A stretch of 64,000 nucleotides of DNA from Takakia lepidozioides (taxonomy: Eukaryota; Streptophyta; Takakiopsida; Takakiales; Takakiaceae), in assembly GCA_030704615.1 (NCBI GenBank), contig CM060733.1, positions 10,044,001 through 10,108,000 of the forward strand. Direction: 5' to 3'. Positions within the stretch are counted from its first letter, which is position 1; each line of letters starts with the position of its first letter. Below the pieces are notes generated by a model that was not told the origin of the DNA, searched no databases, and saw only the letters and a list, made by a program, of their open reading frames with translations. Made by a program: the position numbers and the translations under genes. This document shows, piece by piece, positions 9,342-20,141 of this stretch.

Positions 9342-10492
9342 GTGGAGAATGTGTTGCAGCGTGAGGGCAAGAAGTTGGAGATGGAGGTGCATAAGCAAAC
9401 GAAGAGGTCGGCCTGTAAGCAGCAACGACAATTCAATTTGGAAGGCCAACATGTGTCGGAAACCGAAAGAAGCATGGTTGAGAAAGGCGAGGCATCGCAT
9501 AATCGAGGTGGAGAAAAAATCATCCTCGACCTTAAACAGAAACTCACGGATTTGCAATCTGATTTCGAATCCCAGGAAACTTTGGTGTCGAATCTGGTGA
9601 GTAAGGAACGGGCAGCGAACGACGAACTACAAGAGGCCAGGAAGGCAGCCGTTACTGTAATCTCCCACTTTCTTCTCATTCTTCTTTGGAATTAAGCTCT
9701 TTATATGTGTTGTTGAATGAGTGCGTTGATGGAGGACTTGACTGTCTTTCAGGTTCTGAAGGAGTATGGCACTCCATCTAGGATGCATGTAAAGCTTGTA
9801 GGCGAAATTAAGAGACAGCCTTGGGAAGCTGCGTTTAGAGAGAGGTACAAGGACAAGAAGGATGCAGATTGGAAATTGAAAGCGGCTACTGCAATCTCCG
9901 ACTGCGAGGTCCTGTTGAAGGACCACAATTTCCGACCTTTGAAAACGGTGGAAGTGAGACCGAATGTATTCAAGGTAAAGCATATGCTAAGTTATTATTT
10001 GTGTGACGATGTTCCCTTCTTGAGTTCTTTTGACATTTGAACTCTTGTGCTGGCCATGACATGTCTAATTAGTACTTTGCAGTCTCTCCTTCCTTTCCAT
10101 TTTTATGAGTTATCTCCAGGTTTTTCTTTGCTAGTGTGACCTCCACGACAACAATTGACACAACCAGATCTGCGATAACATTTACGTCTAACTATAGGTG
10201 CATAATCTCTGTGCAGTATGAAGTCAACGAAGATGATGAGACGTTGGGGTGCTTACGGCATGAGTGGGGTTACGACTTAAGCCAGACAGTGATAGCGGCA
10301 CTCTTAGAACTGGAGGAGTATAATGCAAGTGGGAGGTTCCCAATTTGGGTGGCTTGGGACTCCGTGAATAATCGAGAAATCCTCATGAAAGATCTGATTT
10401 ACTATCTAAAAAGAAAGCTAGATGAGAAGTCGGAGGAGAACAGGAGGGCGAAACGGCCAAGACGGCCTAGATCATTTGTCGATCACAATTAG
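9342..10492 (+). CDS. XH-domain protein (FDM/IDN2-like), C-terminal part
   Basis: Three exons join in phase 0: 9342-9656, 9753-9974 and 10217-10492, giving about 270 residues. The N-terminal third is charged and helical (ILDLKQKLTDLQSDFESQE, like the coiled coil of this family). Next comes SKERAANDELQEARK, the hallmark entry into the XH domain. Then follow an Ala/Lys-rich central part and the conserved end with NEDDETLGCLRHEWG and EYNASGRFP, and a basic RRAKRPRRPR tail. XH proteins of the FDM/IDN2 group act in RNA-directed DNA methylation with AGO4-linked siRNA; that role is family knowledge. Canonical members also carry zinc-finger-XS and XS domains upstream. I do not see these, so the gene is truncated or its 5' exons have diverged. 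An acceptor before CGT at 9360 is an alternative start of this exon. Confidence 0.75.
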
Positions 10493-11302
10493 TTCAGAAG
10501 ACCTCACCAACTGTTAGCACAAAACCTCTGTATATCAGGATCTGCTATGCTCTGTCATCTTGTAGCATTTGCTGGAAACGTAGCCTGCAATTTGTGTTTT
10601 CTTTCAATGTAAGTGAATCCAACAAACCAGGAATCCTCTTGACAGCGTAAACTTCTGTTGTGTTTTCGCTTTTATGGAAAATTCTCAGGCAGAACTTTGG
10701 CTTTGACTGTCACGATGAAACTCAGCTGTAGATTGTTAAAGTAGTCGAACAAATCCCATGACTATCTTATGTGGAGGGTTTCACTGTATGCATGATACTG
10801 CTAAAAGGCACAAATTTCAGTCTGGTCTAGGCCCAACAGAAATGTGAAACAGTGGGCTATGGCTGCATTGCTAGTCACATTGTGCTGACGATTGTGCGAC
10901 ATTGTCCAGATAGTGTGGCTGACTTGGAGCCCACCTGGTGTTGGCAATGTTAGGCTGGGGCCCTTTTAGGTGACTCTCCTTCCACCTAGTATATTGGCTT
11001 CATCAGATCTATGCACAGGTTAAGAATCGGGAATCCCCGAATATGATGCGAGGATTGTTGTGGCTGAGAGAGTAGATGCACCTGGAGCAGTTAAGCTTTT
11101 ACCGCGTACAGATGTGGATACTGAAGGGAAGTCATCCTCTTGAGTAGTTGCACTAATGGCAGCTCAGCTGCTGAGGTTCCTGAAACAGTCAGCAGTGCTG
11201 GTTGGATTCCATTCGAAATTGATACTGGGTCATAAGAGCAGGTAGTTAAGGACATGTGTGTGATGAGCAAGGGTGTAAGGTCAAGGTTTTGAGGCAGAAA
11301 CT
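10493..11302. other. Intergenic, contains the downstream direct repeat
   Basis: Apart from the repeat at 10710-10912 I see no gene. From about 11060 short coding-like stretches appear (for example VDAPGAVKLLPRTDVDTEG) that may belong to the eIF4G-like fragment that follows. Confidence 0.4.
10710..10912 (+). repeat. Direct repeat, downstream copy flanking the XH gene
   Basis: Second copy of the repeat at 9047-9262, same orientation, about 1.66 kb downstream. Confidence 0.8.
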
Positions 11303-11470
11303 CCATCTATTACTCCCTCAGAGGTGAAGAGAGAAAGCAAGAAGGAGCTGCTTGCAAAAGCAGATGCTGCTAGCACCACTGCAGATCTTTACAATGTGTT
11401 CAAGGGACCAGAAGAGAAGAAGCTTCCACAGGAGATGAAAGGAACTGAGCCTCATAATATCGGGACCTGA
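11303..11470 (+). pseudogene. eIF4G-like gene fragment
   Basis: A frame of about 55 codons reads SEVKRESKKELLAKADAAST, then TTADLYNVFKGPEEKK, and closes with TGA at 11468-11470. The ADAA-TT-DLY-(V/A)(F/Y)KGPEEKK pattern is characteristic of the region upstream of the MIF4G domain in plant eIF4G and eIFiso4G, which scaffold the translation initiation complex. Nothing like the MIF4G domain follows, and the sequence upstream is broken by stops. This is therefore best read as a relic or captured exon rather than a working gene. Identification rests on this one motif. Confidence 0.45.
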
Positions 11471-11838
11471 AAAACTCTTCTACACCCTTGGAGTTTCTTT
11501 TTGTCAGAGCTTATATTGTTTTGTTCTTTCTTTTACTTCTCCTCCCACGGAACTGGATGATTAAGAGGATGCTGCAGAGCTGCCTACTAACGAAGATAGG
11601 TTCTACTGACTCAAGCCATTCTTATCCAGGGGATAAAAAGTACACTCGTGATTTCTTGTTGTCATAGAGGGTCCAAAACCTGGAGCTACCAGGGAATGTT
11701 GGGAGTAGGCAAGAGATTGAGAAATGTAACCCGGCAAGATGGAACTGGCTTTCAGACCACGATCCTGCCCTGGCCGGATGCTGGATCGACAGTCCAGTGG
11801 GCGTCCTGTAGAGTAGCAGGCAGTTCGTCAGATTCTAA

Positions 11839-12062
11839 TGGATAGGTGGACTAGACAACTAGGGCTTGTTCCGGGCCATCCCTTGGTTGGGGATATGGCT
11901 TGGATATGGCCATGGCAGGTGGGTTTGGATTCGACCAGGTACTATCCAACCAGGTTTAATAGCACGACTGCCAACCAGGATTTGACCTCGGATGCCCTCA
12001 CCCTGAACCATGTTGATGAGAGCAATGCCGCAGTGCCTGCCTCCATCATGTCTGCTCACACG
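11839..12062 (+). repeat. Dispersed repeat, copy B
   Basis: Partner of 7239-7426. It carries an extra block of about 36 bases in the middle that includes a partial internal duplication (CCAACCAGG occurs twice). Confidence 0.7.
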
Positions 12063-12638
12063 ATGGGTGTGGCTGCAAGTCCAGCAATGGTGTGGATGCA
12101 GACATGCAGACCATGAGAATTCAGAGTTTACCAGGCTCTCACATTGATACATAGTTCCTATGCCTCAGCCCCTCTGGTATTCAGCCTTACAGTCACTGCA
12201 ATGAGGGGTGCAACCCCTAGTGATATTCAGCTCCAAGGGTCTTCAGTACGCTGTTCTCCGCCAAAGTGAGGCTCATGGGGCATGGGCTGTGGCTCCAGTA
12301 TCTATTTGGACGGTGGTTCATCTCTGAATCCTAGAGTATGTGAACTTCCTCTGGCTGCTTTGGAGCTTCTGCAATGCCAATCTACATTGAATCTGTACGG
12401 AGTTGCCATGTATATGCCCAGGTGTGGCGCTCAAACAATGTGACAGGTGTGAGGTACCCTATGTTTTTCATACTACTACAGGGAACTGAATCTGCCCTTA
12501 CTCTGACTACGATGAGTTACTGGTGACACCTCAAATTCATAGACTGGTGGGTATAATCTTTATCTCAAGTTCAATGGCCACTTGATGCTCAAACGGAGTC
12601 ATGCCAACCTGCATAGTACAAGCTGGATCGGCCATGCC

Positions 12639-12664
12639 TGCCGATTCGGCCTGCCGAATCGGCA
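12639..12664. repeat. Perfect hairpin with 12-bp arms
   Basis: TGCCGATTCGGC, a CT spacer, then its exact complement. A third copy of the GGCCGATTCGGCC word follows at 12678-12690. No terminator or gene end is nearby. Confidence 0.7.
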
Positions 12665-13532
12665 GTACACCCTGGGTGGCCGATTCGGCCTTAGAATTAG
12701 GCTGAGAAAGTGGCAGAATGCGCCACACCTGCTTTTAGCGATATAAATATAATTCATAATATCTGAACCCATAATGCATTGTGTACCTCTAAAAACCGTT
12801 GGATGAAGACCAAATCCGGTGGTGGAGGACCGTCGGATACGTGAAGGCGTGGTCCAGCTGGGGTGGGTGTGATGCCATGGCTGCAATTGGAGGGGACAAA
12901 GAACATTCGAAAGCGGTGCCTCTGGGCTGGGTTGGGAGCAATCATCAGTCCTCATTCCCGAAGCTTGAAGAAGAAATCCAAGCAGGGGATACAAGGAAGC
13001 TGGAGCTGTCTGCTCCGCCTCAGGGCCTGTCTTCTAACTAGTAGCCTTTCAGCTAGCAGCTAGTTTAGCGGTCTCACCAGGTTTACTCGAGATTTTCCGA
13101 CTTTCATACATTTTTCAGAGCACCAAACTTGCCATAGATAATGAGGATCGGTTTGAAAGGAAACAATGATCCGAGGTAGGTGAAGCTAGGTTTCTCTCGT
13201 TTGGAGAAGGTGGAAAGAGTCAACGAAGCAGGGGTTTATGCGAGTCATTCATGTGCTCTCCTTCCCACACTAAATCTGAATTTAACGTTCCACTCTGAAT
13301 CTGAATGTAGACTTGGAGAAATTGTTGTTGGCGTCCAGGCTTGAATTAAAAAAAATTCGTACTGTCTTTGGAGTGGAGTTAGTCGTTGGTTCGTTATGTT
13401 GGTGATTTAGAGGTGTTTCACTGGGGTGGGGTATGCGAGAGTGACTCAACTCCCTGGAGATGTGAAGAATGATGATTCGTTTGAAGTTGAGGAGCTGGGA
13501 AATTTTTCTATGCTACTAGACACAGCCATTTC

Positions 13533-16500
13533 ATGGAGACACAAGATGCGTTGCCGGAAAAATCTACTAATGTCGATGTAGGAACTGATATATTGGACAG
13601 AGGATGTCCACTGTCCCCGAAAAAATTGAAGGGTGGAGATGAAAGCGTTCAAGTTTCATCAATTGTTGAAGCAGTGGAGCTTGATCTAGGCACCCCGAGG
13701 CGAAGCAAAAAGATCCGTCCAACGCTTCAGTCGAAGAAGCTCATCAGGACATTGTGCAAAATGCGAAGCTCTGGAGAGAGAAAGAGGAAGTATGATCAAG
13801 GCTGTTCCGCTCACTGTAAAACATTGAAACGGCGGCTTAGTTCGCAAAGCGTGAAGAGGGCGGCCAGGGATGGATATTGGAAAAAGATGTGGCAGCTAGG
13901 CTGTGAAAGAGTTTCTCTGGATATTGGACAGAAACGTGCTCGGGTGGAGTTGAAGGCTACTTCTGTGGCATCCAAGGCCCCCAAGAGCTATCAGGCTGAC
14001 AGATGTCCAGAGCCGGCAAGGGACAAGACTGTTCGTGTGCTAAATGACACTAACAAGCCTGTTGATGGGGTTAGTGAGACAGGCGAGTGTCTCCAAAATG
14101 CTGCACCCTTAAGTACCCCATCAGCTTCTGTGCAGGGGGGAAATCAGAAGTTGCCATCGCTAGCAGACGGTAGATCGGCAAAGCTGGAGAAAGAAGTTAA
14201 AATGGTGGTAGCAGAAGATCCGAAGCTCTTAGTGCGGCTGCACGTTGAGGTAGCCTTGATCTTCTCTGTTTGATGCTCTCCTTGTACCGTCTGTTGACTA
14301 CCCTCTTTGTTTGAAGTTCAGCTAGTACATACCTAGATGACACATGCCCCTCCTCTACTTTGCATGCCTTTTACATTTCTAAGTCATCTGGATATGGCTC
14401 TCAACGTGAGTGGTTTATACTGCTGTCCCTACCCCTCTTTCTATAGAGCCATTCCGCCATGTAGGTTAAAGGTTTGAGCAGCTGCTAATGTGTTACTATG
14501 GATATAGAGTTTTTGCGTGAGATGAGCTGGACCACTTGCATTTGTAGAATCTGGTGGAACCTCCAGGCCCTGACTAAATGCGCTGATCTTTTTGTTTACC
14601 AGAGAGGGTTTTTCTGTTGGCTTGCAAAATCCAATCTGTTCTGAAATTAGGGTTTAGGTTTAGCATGGAAACTCACAACAGGAGGGCCACAACAGCTTCA
14701 AAATGTTAGAGAGGATTTAACGCTGATCAATTTGGAGGTAGAGAGCTGATTTAACGCTGATCAATTTGGAGGTAGATGAGCTGTATTTGCAGCCCACCTG
14801 ACTGAGTATGCAGTTGATTACTTGATGTGCAACTAATGTGATGCAGGTGCCCAAAGAACGCCCAGATGAAGCACAGCAACACGAACTGAAGACTGTTGCA
14901 GGTGAGAAGGGAGTACACCTGGTGGGTGATTGCACTCCAACCGACAAGGCGATAATTGAAGAAGAGATTGACAGTGGAAATGGGGATTACACTGGTGAGA
15001 GGGAGGATGACACTGAAAATACCTCTCTAGATGAATGTGACCTGAGCTCGGAGCTTGATGAGCTAGAGAGACTGACAGAGAGGATCAATGACTTGCAAGC
15101 TTTTTTGCAAGGGAAGCGTGTGCACCAAAGAAAGAAGGATAGGTGGGAAGTGATAGACCAGAGAACTAGTGTTAGAAAACTTCTTAGGTTTCTTAGTAAT
15201 GATGGACATGGTAAGGATCCACCGGCTTTGAAGGAAGAGCACAAGAGGGTAACTCCATGGACATCTGATGAGAAGATCTTACTAAAGAAGTTTGCATCAT
15301 ACGGAATAAGTTTTGGTGGGATGGCGTCACTGATGCAGCAAACAATTGCAAGAACCTGTGTTGAGTTTTACTGTGGAAATCAAAAGCTGGAGGGGTCCAA
15401 GAGACCACTCCAGCAGCAACATGGGGAAAATGTCTCGAGGACAAAAGGATCCTCACATATTGTGCAGCCTACTCCTGAAAGTGAGAGGCTACTCAAAACG
15501 AATGCAACTTGTGGGAAATCTGTAGCCACAGCAACCGCCGGTCAGTCAGCAGTATGCAAACCTCAAAGTACAGAGGGCAATCATATGGTGAATGACGAAC
15601 TTGCTAGAGCCGAAGCTCTGCACCAGAAGAAGCATCCAAGACAGAGTGGAGGTGGTCCAGAAGATGCCAGTCTCAGATCACAAGATTTCCAGACGAGTCC
15701 AACTTGCTCAGGGGCGGTTGCTACTGTTCCCCAGCCTGAACTTGGGACCTGCAACGAAGTTGTTTCTGAAAAGGGCCTTCTTGGTGTTGAAAAGCAAAAT
15801 GAAGCTGGTAAGTTCCTCATATCGTCGACATCTCATAAGCAATTGGAAAAGCAAGTATTTGTTGGTGAGTCCACCGATCCACACAATGTGCCGGGGCTCA
15901 AGTAAATGCAATGCAGATGAATTGTGAAATACGGTTTCTTCAGGAGTTTGATTCTTGCTGCTAAGAAAAACATTGATGCTTCCATATCCTCAGGGTTGCC
16001 AGGGTCTGAGCACTTGGAAGTACCAAGGCAGATGACAGCCATTGGTGTTGAAGCTAATCAAAGCAGCACTGGCAATGATAAAAATCGTTCTCAAGAAATA
16101 AGTGAAGAAGCTGCTCGAGCATCTGATGTTTTAGGTGTGGGCATGCTTCAGAGACAACTGAACTCCAGCATGATGGAGCATACAATTCCCGATGCCTCAA
16201 GGTCTCAAACATATGCTATGTGCCTCTTTCTGTTGTGTTTTGTGTGTATGCATTCGCACATGGCTGTGTGTATATGACCAGTAAGAGTAAAGTCAATCTG
16301 CAAACTTAACTGTCGTGATCCTCTGAAAGGGCCAGTCACTCCACATTGAGATGTCACGCAGGCAGGAGGGTTTGTAATACTGGCTGCATTTCTACGGAAA
16401 CCCTCCTGAGTTTCTTCTTTGAAGGGACCAGCAGGAGTATCTATATGTTGAGGGTGCACCCGTCAACATAGTTGTTATTTACAATTCTGAAATGCTGAGG

Positions 16501-17849
16501 TTGAAAGGTAGAGATGTTGACTTGGGCCTCAAAATGTTAGATAGCAACTTTGAGTTGCACATTTTCTTTTATTGCCAGTTTTGCTCATTGCCATTCTCCT
16601 GGCTTATCTTTGCCACTGATTGGTCCTTTTGAACAGGTCTTCTAGTCCACCGTGCAAAACCATCCAGGCCAAGCCAATGCTGGCACATGGAAAAAGAAAG
16701 TTGCCTCCCAAGTTGAATGACAGCAATGATGCAAATCACTGCAAGAGTACAAATTCTGCCGGAAGCCTTTGTGGCATGGATGATCCAATTATTACGTCAC
16801 TAGGTACAGGAAACAAAGCTCCCCCAGCCAAGCTAGGGGACTCGATCTCTAGTGTATTGCCCATAAACATGTCAGCAAAGGTGGCCCAACTGGATAAATT
16901 GAGTGAGCCCTGTTTGATCCACACCAACGTGGAGAAGGATGCAAATACTGGTGTTGAAAACACACCAGCTGGAGATGAAGGGATTGCGAGGGCTTTAGTG
17001 AGGAGGGAAGAGGAAATACTGACCCAGGCTGCAACTTTGATCCCAAACCGGGGGAGTAGTCCTCAGCGAGGAGAATGCTGTTCTGTAATGATGGATGGTT
17101 GTAGCGAAGGTGGGGGAGAAGGAAGATCAGGAACCAGTTTACCAGAGATGACTGAGGTGACAAACCCTGCCGTGAGGGAGGAACCACCTGGATCTATTTT
17201 AGCTGAAAGGGACAAAAGCAGTGAAAGGAGTGGAGACTTGAATGGGTCTCCTGCTAGAGATATGGACAGATATGTGACTCCCATTACTGATCAATCGGTT
17301 GAGTGCTCTTTGCCTATTGACCAAAGTGCAAATGTCACCATTGTGGATGGGATAAAGACTGTAAACAAAGGAGAAAGTGATATGGGATGTTCTCTGTTAC
17401 GTTCCATACACAGCAATATTAGTAAGGGACCCTTTCTATCCGAGGAGGAGACAAAGGCTGCCCACCAAGCAAGCACTGCTCTTTTCAGAGGAATTTTTTC
17501 TACCTCGCACAACACAGTACAGGCCATCCATCCTTCTGGCTGTTTTGATGTGGTGACAGCTGATGCATATCTTGGGAAAGCAAAATCCCACATTGACTCT
17601 GAAGGGGAGGGGTTCAGGGTGGTGCTACGCATGGCACCTGAAAGAGAGGCAATTGACATTGGTTCTTACAAGTCGATGAGAGAGGCTGATGCAGCATGCA
17701 GAGCTGTTTCACGCTGCAGAAAAGAAATTAAGAAGGCTAAGTTGGACAAGCCCACTACGACTGTGCCTGGTGGGGTTGTTGCAGCTCCTATTGAATCCTC
17801 CGCAGCTGTTCAAGCACCACAGGTTCAAGTCGAGTGCCTTGTATTCTGA
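13533..17849 (+). CDS. NCoR-type SANT-domain nuclear protein
   Basis: Four exons join in frame: 13533-14249, 14847-15864, 15994-16201 and 16637-17849, coding about 1,051 residues. The start ATG follows an in-frame stop. The first 240 residues are basic (SKKIRP, RKRKYD, KRRLSS), suggesting nuclear import or DNA contact. An acidic helical stretch follows, then a SANT domain near residues 375-420: WTSDEKILLKKFASYGISFG, ending in CVEFYCGNQK. Its FG-MAS and C-EFY signature is the co-repressor SANT type, as in NCoR and plant POWERDRESS-like proteins that recruit histone deacetylases. The middle is long and disordered. A small conserved-looking block near residues 960-1010 (RVVLRMAPEREAIDIGSYKS, then EADAACRAV) recalls an AP2-like fold, but I would not name it. 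An alternative 3' end joins 17822 to an exon at 18135-18278 in matching phase, though its donor is weak. Confidence 0.7.
14714..14781 (+). repeat. 34-bp tandem duplication in intron 1 of the SANT gene
   Basis: Two adjacent, nearly identical units starting GATTTAACGCTGATCAATTT. It lies within an intron, about 65 bases before the acceptor. Confidence 0.8.
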
Positions 17850-18993
17850 GTATATTATATGCATGTTTGCAGTCACAGCTTTGTCCACCCATAACAACTG
17901 AGATGATGATATGAGGAGTACCAGCTCAAAACAAATGATGGTTAGCAACGTGAAATAAAATTAAGCCCAAGTTTCCTTGCTCTCAAGACTAGTAACAAAG
18001 TATTTGCTCTAAGTCTGTTCGGTCACGAGCTGAAGGCTATATCCCTACTCTTTTCCTTCTCCAAAAATATAGTGCATTGTACTTGAGACTTCACTCAGTA
18101 CTAATCTAAAACAACACTGGGTTCTGTAATGCAGGTGCCAATTGTTTGTACCGCTAGATTGCACACGGCGACACCCAATCCTGAAGCAAGTTCAGCCAAC
18201 GTTGTAGAGAACCTTCCTTCTCACCAATGTAATGTGGGAAGGCCACCTATCATTCCTTATGTGTGGAGGCAGCTGTAATGACAGCGTAAACAAGATTGCC
18301 AGCTGAAGTACAAGCAATTAGGAAATGACAACTGAACTTCACGAGGATATAAATATGGAATCTTCACACATCAACAAAGTGAGGCAATGTTGGGGCTGTG
18401 TAGGACTGATCTATCATCCCATTCAGAACTACAGAGCCCGAATCCTTTGTTTTCCAAGTGCCCAGACGCAAGTCAGATCACATCCTGCAGAGGTGGGTTA
18501 TGCAAGGCCCATATCTGAACTGTGTTACATTCACGAAGTGCCAATTGGTCCTATTACAGAGAACCATCAGATAGGATACTTGAAAATGATCAAGAAAGCA
18601 GCCAAAGTGTAGAGAATTTAGCTAGAGGGCATGAATTGAGTGAAGTAGAACATGCTACCGAAGGAAGCATCGAGAGCTAGGAAAAACTGCTATCAAATGC
18701 AATTTTTTTGGCAGGTGTGCAGATAAGCCCATTCCTAAGAAGAGGAAAACAAATAGTTAGGTGACTAGTGTAGATATCTCTCATCTAATACTATACATGT
18801 AAACATAAGAGCATTTAATCATGTAGTGTAGGGGATATATTTCTTCTGGGTATATATTCTTCCCCCCTTATTGACATTTCTATTCATTTGAAGATGGTTT
18901 AGGTTCCAAATTATACCTTTTTTAGTGGGGCTGTGCTTGCGGAGCCCACCAAAGTAAGGTGGAGGCCAAAGAAACCCTGGAAAATGTAAGCCC
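17850..18993. other. 3' region of the SANT gene and intergenic sequence
   Basis: It holds the alternative last exon 18135-18278. It also holds a possible further exon after a strong polypyrimidine acceptor at about 18714, reading CADKPIPKKRKTNS then stop, a nuclear-localisation-like C-terminus. I could not find a donor in the right phase for that exon. Otherwise it is AT-rich with no gene. Confidence 0.35.
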
Positions 18994-18996
18994 TTA

Positions 18997-19423
18997 GAGA
19001 ATCTCCACCGGGGGGTACACTAAACACCACTGCACGGTAACCTCCCGCGGCCTCGAACTCTCCCCTCCCACGGTGGCCTCGAACACTCCCCTCCCCCAAT
19101 GGCAACTCCATCAAACTACCCTACTACCCTACACATGTAATTTTTGATGACTTGCCTTGTTGCGGAGGGACCACCTAGCAGACACCGCCTTACCATCACG
19201 CCATAAATGCCGCTGGCGTGCTTTTTAGTTGGTCCAGCAGGTACTGGCCGGGCTGACGAGGATACGCCAAAGTGAAACACACTAGGGGTGCCATTTTTAA
19301 ATCCAACCTAAATCCACTTTTATGTGGACTAATTATCTTGCGGGCGCCTCTGGGGTGTGGATACCATGGCTGGGGGCTCAAGTACTGTCGCAGTGGCATT
19401 TAGGGACACTGCCGGGGATGCTC
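18997..19423. mobile_element. MITE 1, PIF/Harbinger-like
   Basis: A 427-bp element with imperfect terminal inverted repeats (GAGAATCTCCACCGG at the left, the complement of GAGCATCCCCGG at the right), flanked by TTA on both sides (18994-18996 and 19424-19426). A 3-bp TTA target duplication and small size without coding capacity fit Tourist-type (PIF/Harbinger) MITEs. The internal sequence is shared with the element at 19804. Confidence 0.7.
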
Positions 19424-19426
19424 TTA

Positions 19427-19800
19427 GAGCATGCCCAGCAGCCGCCCTATCTGGCGCGCTATCATCAACATAGCGCGGCCGCCGAGATCGCGCATCCCCA
19501 GCAGCACCTTCACGCTCTTCAAAATGGTGAGCCTCACCGAAAATCGTCACACTCCCGAGCTATCTTCCTCCCCTTTGGTGTGTGGCATTCTCCCCCCTAC
19601 CGACCGCTCAGCCTCACACGTAATGACAAGTGGCAGGGCGGGGCCCACGGACAGCCTACGCCATTACTCCACTTCGGTTATGGTGCGTTGCTGCTGGGGC
19701 TCTTGCCAGCCAACGCGCTATCTAACTTGCCTGCCTCACCATATGCCTCACGAGCATAGTGGTAGCGCGGCAGTTTAGTGAGCCTCTGATGGGCATGCTC
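19427..19800. mobile_element. MITE 2, abutting MITE 1 and MITE 3
   Basis: A 374-bp element with perfect 10-bp terminal inverted repeats (GAGCATGCCC and GGGCATGCTC). It is bounded by TTA at 19424-19426, shared with MITE 1, and by TTA at 19801-19803, shared with MITE 3. The interior is unrelated to MITE 1. Overlapping reading frames on both strands are composition-driven. Confidence 0.75.
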
Positions 19801-19803
19801 TTA

Positions 19804-20138
19804 GAGCATCTCCACCAGGGTACACTGAACACCACTGCAACGGTAACCTCCCGCGGGCTTGAACACTCCTCTCCCCCAGTGGCAACCCCATCAAACTATC
19901 ATGCACATGTCATTTTTTATGACGTGCCTGTTTTGATGACGTGCTTGGTTGCGGAGGGACCACCTGGCAGACGCCGCCTTACCATCACGCAATAAATGCA
20001 CGCATGCGTGCTTTTCAGTCTCTACCGGCCGGGCTGAGGGGGGGGGGGGCGTATCCTGCACCAAAGTACGGGCCTGGGGGTTCGGATACCAGGGCCGGGG
20101 GCTCGAATACCGTTGTCGTGGCATTTAGGGACACCGGC
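19804..20138. mobile_element. MITE 3, same family as MITE 1, 3' end truncated
   Basis: Starts GAGCATCTCCACCAGGGTAC after TTA and follows MITE 1 closely: the same CACTGAACACCACTGC, CTCCCGCGG, GGAGGGACCACCT and GGCATTTAGGGACAC words in order. It stops at CACCGGC followed by TTA (20139-20141), lacking the terminal GGGGATGCTC of MITE 1. A run of 14 G at about 20037-20050 lies inside. Confidence 0.65.
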
Positions 20139-20141
20139 TTA

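Larger units (their letters stand above)
11471..13532. other. Intergenic, repeat-bearing, no supported gene
   Basis: Contains dispersed repeat copy B (11839-12062) and a GC-rich hairpin (12639-12664). Several frames of 60-130 codons exist on both strands, but none shows a recognisable domain. The last 150 bases (13441-13532) are likely the 5' leader of the SANT gene; an alternative frame there reads through LPGDVKNDDSFEVEELG before a stop. Confidence 0.4.

Noticed and set aside
12799-13041. 80-codon frame before the SANT gene
   Set aside because: No domain, overlaps another frame of similar quality, and no splice link to the SANT gene.
16736-17659. Minus-strand frames opposite the SANT gene exon 4
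   Set aside because: No splice-consistent continuation and no domain; the plus strand assembles in frame over four exons.
18997-20138. ORFs of 60-145 codons across the MITE chain
   Set aside because: GC-rich MITE sequence is open in several frames on both strands; none has protein-like features.
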